A stretch of DNA of 13,883 nt, taken from positions 1-13,883 of the forward strand of contig CADBRS010000073.1 in assembly GCA_902797125.1 (NCBI GenBank), given 5' to 3'. The stretch's first letter is position 1. Every line of letters begins with the position of its first letter. Shown here one piece after another: positions 7,900 through 13,883 of the stretch. Below the pieces are notes generated by a model, which saw only the letters and a program-made list of their open reading frames with translations, was not told the DNA's origin and searched no databases. The stretch comes from an uncultured Ruminococcus sp. (GTDB lineage Bacteria; Bacillota; Clostridia; Oscillospirales; CAG-272). The translations under genes were made by a program, and so were the position numbers.

Positions 7900-10649
7900 G
7901 ATTGATCCGATGTCATATTGACTCTTTCGGAAAACTGAATCAGTTCGATCTGGATTTCGATCCCTCGCTGACTTCTTTATTGCGGGAAAACGGGTTCGGA
8001 AAGACGACGCTTGCCGTGTTTATCAGGGCCATGCTGTTCGATTTCTCACCTTCCCGCAAGCGCAAGGATCTGAGCGACGACGACAGGGGAAACTATACGC
8101 CCTGGCAGATCGGGCAGTCCTATGGCGGATGGCTCGAGTTCGAGACGCAGGGCAAAAGATACCGGATCATCAAATCATTTCCGGACCGGAACAAGACGAA
8201 GTGTACGGTCGTGGATCTTGAAACGGGACTCCAGACGGACCGTTTCGGAGAAGAACCCGGTTATGCGCTGCTGGGCATCCGGGAACAGGGATTCGAAAAC
8301 ACCCTTTATTTTTCCCAGCGCCGTTTGAACGGTCCCGAGGCCGGGACCGCCGAACTGACCGAAAAATTGATCTCTTTGGGCGAGGGCACGGCCGTACCGG
8401 ATCTGGCCGGCTACGAGAAAGCCATGGTGTCCCTCAAAAAGAGCCTTTCGGAGACCAAAACGGAAAAGAAAACATTTGATAGTTTAAAAACGGAAAATTA
8501 TATCAAGAAACAGGAAGCCAAAAGAACGGCGCAGACGCTGCCGACTTTGAAGGCGGAACTGAAGACCGAAAAAGAGAAGATCGACGCGCTGGACGCAGAG
8601 AATCGAGCGGACCGCCGCAGTTTGACACTTGCATCCGTCCGGGAACAGGACAGAGCGCAGCAAAAGCGGATCTCCGATCTGAAGGCCTCTTATGAAGAGA
8701 TCCGATCCTCACTTGAGGACCGGGAACCGGACGATCCGGTCTTCGAACGCTTTTTCGATCTGTCCAGGTCTTTCCGCGAAGGGTACAAAGACTACCAGTC
8801 CATGCGCCCGGATCAGGCGACTCTGGACCGGTACGGCGAACTTTTGAGCCGTTTCTCCGGCAAAGAGCCAGATCCCGCCTCCGTTTTGAAAGACGGGACC
8901 GAATATGAACTCGCCGAACGGGACGTCCGGACTCTCAGCGCCCGGAGAGATGCGCTTTCGCAGCCGGGCGAGACTGATGAGCGCGCACCCGAAAAGATCC
9001 GGGTTTTGAAGGATTATCTGGAATATTCCCGGATCGCAGACATGAACAAAGACATATCCGCACTGTCCGAGCAGGAAGAGAAAACCGTCTCGGAAGGGGA
9101 ACTGCTGTTTTCCGACCCGGACCTTGTCAGACATGATAAAGAGGTCATCGGATCTTTGCAAAAAGAGAGACAGACTCCGGCAGGTCCGATCTATTTCCTG
9201 ATCTCGGCTTTGTTCCTGACTTTCCTGACCGCTGGCATCCTGACCGGCATTTTCGTCCATCCGGCTTTCTTTGCGCTGGCCGGCGCGGGATCGGTCGGCT
9301 GCATCGTTTGGTCTGTCCTCATCCTGATGAGGGAGAGGCGAAGAAAACGCGCCGGGAGCATGTCCTCCGAAGCGGTAAGGGTCCTTTCGAAATACAATCT
9401 GCCGCGAGACGTAGATCCTGCGACCGCGCTGTCCCGGATCGACGCGATGATGCATGAATACGGGCGTCTCGCGGAAAAGCGGGAGCGCTGGTTCGGCTAC
9501 GATAGCATGGTCCGCGACAAATGGATCTCATTCGCGCCCGATTTTGACTGGACGGAATCCGACAGGAGCCGGGCGGCAGAGATCTTGCGTGAACTCGAAG
9601 AGAGGCAAACAGGACGTGCGGAAGCACAGTCTTTGGAAAAGCAGCTCTCATCCGCTGAAGAAAGGCTTTCGCAGTCTGCCGGCAAGATTCATGGCGTCAT
9701 GACCGAATACGGCTACGAAGATATCCCCGCAGAAGATTTTCCGGCCCGTTTCGTCAAGGACGTGGGAGACTACGAAAAGGCGCTCGAGGCCATGGAAAGG
9801 ATCTCGCTCGCAGACAAAAAGCTGACCGGGATCAAAGAGGAATTGAACGCCCTGGGGCTGCCCTTTGCAGACGGGGATCTTTCGCCCGCGGCTTTGGAGA
9901 AGACTGAGAGCGGGCTCCGCAAAACGCTGAACGAGTGTGCGGTCGCCGCCGCCTCTCTCAAACAGGCCGAAGAAGAACGGGAAGCATTTCTTGCCTCTCA
10001 CGGACAGGAACTGGAAACGCTGTCATCCATCCCGGAGTCGGATACTCCGGAGAGCGTGGAGGAACGGATCTCGGCCCGCCGCGAAGAAAGGGAAGTTCTC
10101 GGAGCGAAGATCTCAGATTTCGAGAGCCGGATCCGGAACGCGCAGGATGCCGAGGATTCGATCCGCGAATTCGACGAGATCGACGAGATGTATGCCCAAA
10201 AGATCCGTGAAACGGATCTCAAGGAGCACCACCTCGAATTGACGATGACCTATCTGGAAAATGCCAAAAATACGCTGTCTTCTCGGTATCTCAATCCGAT
10301 GAGAACCCATTTCAGAGAGTATCTGGATAAGTTCGGATCCAACCCGTTCGCACATTCGGACATCAACACGGCTCTGGACGTTCAGATCCATGAAAGCGGA
10401 GCGCTGCATCCGGCGTCGGACTACAGCGAAGGGCAGAAGGATCTGCTCTCCGTTTGCCGCCATTTCGCCCTGATCGAGGCCATCTACGACGGGGCCACCG
10501 AGCAGCCTTTCCTGATCCTGGACGATCCGTTCGCCGATTTCGACGACCACACGCTCGACCGGGCACTGGAACTGGTCCGCGATCTGTCGTCCCGTTTCCA
10601 GATCATCTATCTCACATGCCACTCGAGCAGGCAGGGAGGGAATGACTAA
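7896..10649 (+). CDS. YhaN-like SMC/Rad50-type ATPase with two membrane segments
   Basis: The 917-residue protein starts with an ABC-type ATPase half (FGKLNQFDLDF at 11-21; Walker A-like ENGFGKTT at 31-38, K36). It continues with long charged coiled-coil arms (about 150-420 and 485-800), and ends with the other half: signature YSEGQKD (843-849), Walker B LILDDPF (873-879) and switch histidine H909 in LTCHS. Between the arms are two hydrophobic helices (about 432-453 and 459-479) followed by the basic run RERRRKR, placing the hinge in the membrane as in YhaN homologues. The first Walker A glycine is replaced by R30; some clostridial relatives also lack it. It presumably works with the overlapping YhaO-like nuclease as a membrane-linked Mre11-Rad50-like complex. 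GAGG (7885-7888) precedes the ATG. Family is confident, role inferred. Confidence 0.9.
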   Translation: MRLIRCHIDSFGKLNQFDLDFDPSLTSLLRENGFGKTTLAVFIRAMLFDFSPSRKRKDLSDDDRGNYTPWQIGQSYGGWLEFETQGKRYRIIKSFPDRNKTKCTVVDLETGLQTDRFGEEPGYALLGIREQGFENTLYFSQRRLNGPEAGTAELTEKLISLGEGTAVPDLAGYEKAMVSLKKSLSETKTEKKTFDSLKTENYIKKQEAKRTAQTLPTLKAELKTEKEKIDALDAENRADRRSLTLASVREQDRAQQKRISDLKASYEEIRSSLEDREPDDPVFERFFDLSRSFREGYKDYQSMRPDQATLDRYGELLSRFSGKEPDPASVLKDGTEYELAERDVRTLSARRDALSQPGETDERAPEKIRVLKDYLEYSRIADMNKDISALSEQEEKTVSEGELLFSDPDLVRHDKEVIGSLQKERQTPAGPIYFLISALFLTFLTAGILTGIFVHPAFFALAGAGSVGCIVWSVLILMRERRRKRAGSMSSEAVRVLSKYNLPRDVDPATALSRIDAMMHEYGRLAEKRERWFGYDSMVRDKWISFAPDFDWTESDRSRAAEILRELEERQTGRAEAQSLEKQLSSAEERLSQSAGKIHGVMTEYGYEDIPAEDFPARFVKDVGDYEKALEAMERISLADKKLTGIKEELNALGLPFADGDLSPAALEKTESGLRKTLNECAVAAASLKQAEEEREAFLASHGQELETLSSIPESDTPESVEERISARREEREVLGAKISDFESRIRNAQDAEDSIREFDEIDEMYAQKIRETDLKEHHLELTMTYLENAKNTLSSRYLNPMRTHFREYLDKFGSNPFAHSDINTALDVQIHESGALHPASDYSEGQKDLLSVCRHFALIEAIYDGATEQPFLILDDPFADFDDHTLDRALELVRDLSSRFQIIYLTCHSSRQGGND
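10634..10640 (+). promoter_or_regulatory. Ribosome binding site that decides the methyltransferase start
   Basis: GGGAGGG lies 10 nt upstream of the ATG at 10651 but only 1 nt before the in-frame ATG at 10642. Proper spacing favours 10651, which makes the methyltransferase begin one base after the stop of the ATPase gene instead of overlapping it. Confidence 0.65.
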
Positions 10650-10650
10650 T

Positions 10651-11766
10651 ATGGTATACACATATGTCGCGACCTGTCTGTTCGGACTGGAAAAAGTGCT
10701 CGGAGAAGAGATCGACGCATTGGGACTCAAAAGGATCCATACCATGGACGGCCGGGTCACGTTCGAGGGAGACGAGAACGCCTGCGCCAGAGCCAACGTA
10801 GGCTTGCGGTGCGCGGAACGGGTTTATCTGAAACTCGGTTCTTTCCGGGCAACGACCTATACAGAACTCTTCGACGGAACTGCGGCCTTGCCCTGGCCGG
10901 ACTTCATCGGCCGGAAAGACGCTTTTCCCGTCAAGGGCCATGCGATCCGGAGCACGCTTTTCTCGGTTCCGGACTGTCAGAGCATCATCAAAAAAGCGGT
11001 CGTCCGCTCCATGAGCCAGGCCTACCGCGAAGACTGGTTCGAAGAGACCGGGATCAAATATCAGATCGAATTCTTTCTGTTCAAAGACGAAGCCGCTTTG
11101 ATGATCGATACGACCGGGACGCCTCTCCACAAAAGAGGGTACCGGCCGGAAGCCGGGATCGCCCCTTTGCGCGAAACTTTGGCGGCTGGACTCGTAAAAC
11201 TGTCTCATTTAAGACAAGATACAATGCTTTGGGACCCGTTTTGCGGTTCAGGCACGATCGTGATCGAAGCGACGCTTGACCAATGCCGGATCGCGCCGGG
11301 CCTTTCACGGTCCTTCGCATCCGAGTCTTTTCCTTTCATCGGATCGAAAGTGTTTGAGGAAGAAAAGGAGCGGGCCAAGGCTCAGATCGTCACGGATTCC
11401 GAGATTATGAACTGGGGCTCGGATATCGATTCGGGCGTCTTGAAGACCGCTTTGCAGAATGCCAGAAGAGCGGGGATCGAGAAAAAGATCCGCTTCTTTC
11501 AGGGAGACGCGACGCGTCTCTCGCGTCCGGACCGGAGAGGCACCGTGATCTGCAATCCGCCCTACGGCGAGCGCATGATGGATATCCGGGAAGTGGAGGC
11601 CATGTACAGGCAGTTAGGCCGGTGCCAAGCCGACTATGCGCCCTGGCAGATCTATATCCTGACGTCCTGCGAGACTTTCGAAAAACTGTACGGACGAAAA
11701 GCCAACAAGGTCCGCAAACTTTATAACGGGATGATCCCGTGCTACTTATACGAATTCTTCAAGTGA
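10651..11766 (+). CDS. THUMP-domain class I SAM-dependent RNA methyltransferase (RlmL/YpsC-like)
   Basis: Counting from the ATG at 10651 the product has 371 residues. An N-terminal ferredoxin-like/THUMP region (about 1-155), starting VYTYVATCLFGLE, is followed by a Rossmann methyltransferase domain. The latter carries the SAM loop DPFCGSGT (195-202), the acidic motif GSDID (256-260) and the catalytic motif NPPYGER (302-308). The NPPY motif and THUMP domain mark the UPF0020 family of RNA guanine-N2 methyltransferases: E. coli RlmL (23S rRNA G2445) and B. subtilis YpsC. The 23S rRNA is therefore the likely target, but tRNA-modifying relatives exist and the site cannot be fixed here. An alternative ATG at 10642 would add three residues. 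It sits one base after the ATPase gene and 8 nt before the last small gene of the operon. Confidence 0.92.
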   Translation: MVYTYVATCLFGLEKVLGEEIDALGLKRIHTMDGRVTFEGDENACARANVGLRCAERVYLKLGSFRATTYTELFDGTAALPWPDFIGRKDAFPVKGHAIRSTLFSVPDCQSIIKKAVVRSMSQAYREDWFEETGIKYQIEFFLFKDEAALMIDTTGTPLHKRGYRPEAGIAPLRETLAAGLVKLSHLRQDTMLWDPFCGSGTIVIEATLDQCRIAPGLSRSFASESFPFIGSKVFEEEKERAKAQIVTDSEIMNWGSDIDSGVLKTALQNARRAGIEKKIRFFQGDATRLSRPDRRGTVICNPPYGERMMDIREVEAMYRQLGRCQADYAPWQIYILTSCETFEKLYGRKANKVRKLYNGMIPCYLYEFFK

Positions 11767-11774
11767 GGATCGAT

Positions 11775-11966
11775 ATGACAGAACAAATCAAGCCGGCCAC
11801 CTGCGAGCCGGACGGAAAAGTCCTTACGCCGGAAGAAAAAAAGCTCATTCTTTACAAAAAACAGAAGCAGATCCTGGATCTGTTTTTGGAAAGAGGAGCT
11901 ATCTCTCAGGCTCAGTATGACAAAAGCCTCGGGGATATGGCTGCAAAAATGGGAATAGAAAAATAG
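11775..11966 (+). CDS. Small conserved-looking helical protein, 63 residues
   Basis: The product starts MTEQIKPATC; the ATG at 11775 has GAGGA (11765-11769) 5 nt upstream, whereas the longer frame from 11739 lies inside the methyltransferase gene. Residues 1-20 are polar and probably loose. Residues 20-60 form a charged helical pair, with KKQKQILDLFLERG (31-44) then ISQAQYDKSLGDM (46-58). The helix, short turn, A-I-S-x-x-Q-Y-D-x-S pattern is one I associate with small clostridial proteins and resembles SHOCT-like segments, but no function is known to me. It is the last gene of the operon, 8 nt after the methyltransferase, and terminators follow. Gene reality is well supported; function is unknown. 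Confidence 0.75.
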   Translation: MTEQIKPATCEPDGKVLTPEEKKLILYKKQKQILDLFLERGAISQAQYDKSLGDMAAKMGIEK

Positions 11967-11987
11967 GCCCCGGTCGGACCGGAAGCC
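11955..11987 (-). terminator. Minus-strand terminator for rsmA
   Basis: CCGGT (11970-11974) pairs with ACCGG (11978-11982) around a three-base loop, with an outer GGC/GCC pair (11966-11968 with 11985-11987). Read leftward, the hairpin is followed by TATTTTTCTAT, the U-rich tail needed on the minus strand. The tail lies within the last codons of the small rightward gene. Confidence 0.6.
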
Positions 11988-11994
11988 CAAAAAT

Positions 11995-12028
11995 AAGCCT
12001 GGCATCTCAGAGGACGTCAGGCTTTTTC
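11995..12028 (+). terminator. Plus-strand terminator ending the era operon
   Basis: AAGCCTGGC (11995-12003) pairs with GTCAGGCTT (12016-12024), including one G-T wobble, around a 12-nt loop and is followed by a run of T (12023-12027). It ends the nine-gene rightward operon. The right arm overlaps the stop codon of the convergent rsmA. Confidence 0.75.
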
Positions 12029-12892
12029 TAGATATGGACCGATCTTGTCCGACAGCCGGGCGAAGCCCGGGAGATCCAGCTTTTCACCGCGGAACAAAGG
12101 ATCGATGCCCGCGCGTTCCAAGATCTCTGCGACCGCGGGCTTGTCCAGCTCGGGGAAACCCAGGATCAAAGCGTTCTGGATGGTCTTGCGTCTTTGTTCG
12201 AAAATGACGCGGATCGTTTTGAAAAACAAGTCTTCGTCAGTCGGAACGACCGGCTTTTTTTCATAGAGATGCAGCCGGATCACACAGGAGTCAACTTTCG
12301 GAGCCGGCACGAAACTGTCGCTCGGCACGTCCAGCATGATCTCCGCCCGGCCGTAATAGGCAAAATAGGCCGTGACGGCGCCGCTGTCCTTGCCTCCAAC
12401 GGGAGCGCACAGCCGGTCCGCGACTTCTTTCTGGACCATGACCGTGACGGATTCGAATGGGACTTCGGATTTCAACAGTTTCAAAAGGATGGGCGTGGTG
12501 ATATAGTAGGGGAGATTGGCGCAGACGGATACGCGGTCCCGACCCATTTCCTGTTCCCACAGAGCCATCAGGTCCGCTTTCAGCACGTCCTGCTGGATGA
12601 CGTGGGCGTTCTTGAAGTCCTCCAGCGTGTAGCGGAGCAGGGGGATCAGACCTTTGTCGATCTCGATGGCGTAAACGCTTTTATATCTTCTGGCCAATTC
12701 CTGCGTCAAGGTGCCGATGCCAGGTCCGATCTCCAAAATCGTCTGATCGCTCGTCGAGGCGCACATGTCCGCGATCGCACAGACGATCTCTTTGTCAGTC
12801 AGGAAATTCTGGCCGAATTCTTTCCGGAAAGACAGACCGAACGTAGTCATGAGATTTTTGACGTTTCTGATGTCATACAGATCGTGTTCCAT
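12017..12892 (-). CDS. rsmA: 16S rRNA dimethyladenosine transferase RsmA (KsgA)
   Basis: This 291-residue protein has all KsgA/RsmA hallmarks: GQNFL (27-31), the SAM loop LEIGPGIG (53-60), E77 in EIDK for the ribose hydroxyls, D102 in QDVLK, and the catalytic NLPYYITTP (126-134). A C-terminal helical domain carries FEQRRKT. It dimethylates two adjacent adenosines in helix 45 at the 3' end of 16S rRNA, a late 30S quality-control step. The ATG at 12892 has GGGAGG (12903-12898) 5 nt upstream. It is convergent to the era operon and appears monocistronic, without the rnmV or tatD neighbours often seen in Firmicutes. Length is normal and motifs are intact. Confidence 0.97.
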   Translation of the reverse strand: MEHDLYDIRNVKNLMTTFGLSFRKEFGQNFLTDKEIVCAIADMCASTSDQTILEIGPGIGTLTQELARRYKSVYAIEIDKGLIPLLRYTLEDFKNAHVIQQDVLKADLMALWEQEMGRDRVSVCANLPYYITTPILLKLLKSEVPFESVTVMVQKEVADRLCAPVGGKDSGAVTAYFAYYGRAEIMLDVPSDSFVPAPKVDSCVIRLHLYEKKPVVPTDEDLFFKTIRVIFEQRRKTIQNALILGFPELDKPAVAEILERAGIDPLFRGEKLDLPGFARLSDKIGPYLEKA

Positions 12893-12928
12893 GAATGCCT
12901 CCCGGAAACAGATTTTTGCAGTATCATC

Positions 12929-12959
12929 ATTATATCACAACGGGACCTTCTTGTGTCTC
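12929..12959 (-). promoter_or_regulatory. Putative rsmA promoter
   Basis: The minus strand has an exact TATAAT (12934-12929), about 37 nt upstream of the rsmA start. The best -35 match is GAGACA (12959-12954) at a rather long 19-nt spacing, so the -10 is the firmer part. Confidence 0.5.
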
Positions 12960-12998
12960 GTTTTGCCGAATTCGATCCGGATTTTCCAGGCGTGACAT

Positions 12999-13027
12999 TT
13001 GACATCATTCATGAACTTTTGTATAAT
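12999..13027 (+). promoter_or_regulatory. Exact-consensus sigma-A promoter for the LamG protein gene
   Basis: TTGACA (12999-13004) and TATAAT (13022-13027) both match the housekeeping consensus perfectly, with the ideal 17-nt spacer. Transcription would start near 13034, leaving a leader of about 40 nt. A TGACAT direct repeat (12993-12998 and 13000-13005) overlaps the -35 box, and the palindrome TTGATCAA (13033-13040) sits on the expected start point, so a repressor site is possible. Confidence 0.85.
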
Positions 13028-13074
13028 TGGAGTTGATCAAAGAATCCCGTCACGCGAAACGGAGGACAGAAGCC

Positions 13075-13883
13075 ATGCGGAAACGAATAGCCATTCTCTT
13101 TGTCATGATCTTGATGGTCGCCCTGGTAGGTACCCACGCGGCAGCGGGCGCTGAAAGTGAGGGCGCAGCCTTCACGGCTGCTGACTGCTACCGGACATCG
13201 GACGCGCTGCCCGCTTTTCCCCACACCTGGGAAGTCTGGGTCAAGGTCGACACGAACGCATCGTCAAGTCGACTGGGCGTCCTGATCGGGAATTACGGAG
13301 CCTCGACGGCAGCCGTAAACCTGGAGATCAGGGAAAAAGGTAACCCCTACATCTACTGGTGCAACGAGAAAGGGAAAACGACGATCGCCAATTTCTCAAA
13401 TGTGGATCTGCGTACCGGACGCTGGCTGCATCTCGCCGTGACAGCCGATTCAGGAACTGCCAGATGCTATATCGACGGGGAACTGAAGCAGACGTTGTCC
13501 CTTTCGTTCGAGCCGCAGCAGGATCAGAATATGGGTGCGCTCTGTCTGGGCGGAGATTTCCGGTCAGGCAACGTCCAGTACCTGAAATCTGCCGTTTTGG
13601 GGTCGGTCGCCATTTTCCAGGACGTCCGGACCGCGGAAGAGATTCAAAGCGATATGGATGATCCGGATTATGAATCCGACGGGATCCTGGGTGCATGGGA
13701 TCTGTCCCAGTCCGGCAAGGAACGGCTGAAGGATCTTTCGAACCGCGGGCATGCCCTGGATTATCTCAACTCTGCAGATCCTTCCAAAAATGAGTACAGT
13801 ACGCCTGTTGAGGATGATCCTGAGGGAGGCATGGCTTTCCGTCAGGAAACATTGTATACCGTATCGGGCGTGCTGGCGGACAC
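13075..13883 (+). CDS. Secreted LamG (concanavalin-like) repeat protein, 3' end outside window
   Basis: The frame is open from the ATG at 13075 to the right edge, giving 269 full codons. GGAGG (13061-13065) lies 9 nt upstream. The N-terminus MRKR, followed by a hydrophobic stretch (5-19) and an Ala-rich site (AAAGA, 22-26), is a classical Sec signal peptide. A LamG/concanavalin-like jellyroll domain covers about 30-215, with TWEVWVK (51-57), WLHLAV (117-122) and YIDG (132-135), the usual strand pattern. Residue 252 starts GMAF, echoing GAAF at 30, so a second repeat probably begins at the edge. Such repeats often bind glycans or sit beside phosphoesterase or glycosidase domains in gut Clostridia proteins; the catalytic part, if any, lies outside. 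Role in the envelope or outside the cell is inferred. Confidence 0.82.
   Translation, partial: MRKRIAILFVMILMVALVGTHAAAGAESEGAAFTAADCYRTSDALPAFPHTWEVWVKVDTNASSSRLGVLIGNYGASTAAVNLEIREKGNPYIYWCNEKGKTTIANFSNVDLRTGRWLHLAVTADSGTARCYIDGELKQTLSLSFEPQQDQNMGALCLGGDFRSGNVQYLKSAVLGSVAIFQDVRTAEEIQSDMDDPDYESDGILGAWDLSQSGKERLKDLSNRGHALDYLNSADPSKNEYSTPVEDDPEGGMAFRQETLYTVSGVLAD

Noticed and set aside
12194..13036. A 280-codon rightward open frame
   Set aside because: It lies antisense to rsmA and runs through both the rsmA and LamG promoters, with no ribosome binding site or recognisable domain.
1..13883. CRISPR array, tRNA/rRNA genes, insertion sequences, phage or toxin-antitoxin genes
   Set aside because: I saw no regularly spaced repeats, tRNA-like cloverleaf, transposase or integrase motifs, or terminal inverted repeats on either strand.

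Overview
The window is ordinary chromosomal DNA from a moderately GC-rich, low-AT member of the Bacillota, most likely an anaerobic Clostridia lineage. The evidence is MutS2 with a C-terminal Smr domain, a YhaO/YhaN-type nuclease pair, a PhoH-YbeY-Era cluster, a split transketolase, strong AGGAGG-type ribosome binding sites, and a secreted LamG-repeat protein of the kind common in gut Clostridia. I see no phage, transposon, CRISPR array or RNA gene.

Layout. The last 19 codons of a rightward gene (1-60) converge on a leftward transketolase C-terminal subunit gene (135-1088), and a bidirectional hairpin terminator (67-118) lies between them. A 214-bp divergent promoter region separates transketolase from a long rightward operon: era (1303-2199), phoH (2215-3234), ybeY (3265-3744), an unrecognised single-pass membrane protein (3744-4388), mutS2 (4385-6796), a YhaO-like metallophosphoesterase (6811-7899), a YhaN-like coiled-coil ATPase with two membrane segments (7896-10649), a THUMP-domain RNA methyltransferase (10651-11766) and a 63-residue protein (11775-11966). 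The genes are 1-30 nt apart or overlap by 1-4 nt, so this looks like one transcription unit of nearly 11 kb. It ends at a hairpin (11995-12028). rsmA runs leftward (12017-12892) with its own promoter and a hairpin on its own strand. A divergent exact-consensus promoter (12999-13027) drives a signal-peptide LamG-domain protein (13075 to the right edge, incomplete).

How the genes work together. Era, YbeY and RsmA all act on or near the 3' end of 16S rRNA during 30S assembly. The THUMP methyltransferase probably modifies rRNA, and MutS2 homologues can act on collided ribosomes as well as on DNA. The YhaO/YhaN pair is an Mre11-Rad50-like DNA repair module sharing the operon. The least understood parts are the membrane protein translationally coupled to ybeY and mutS2, the 63-residue protein, and the transketolase half with no partner beside it. 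I did not find a clear new defence or mobile system; the findings are mostly about context and regulation.
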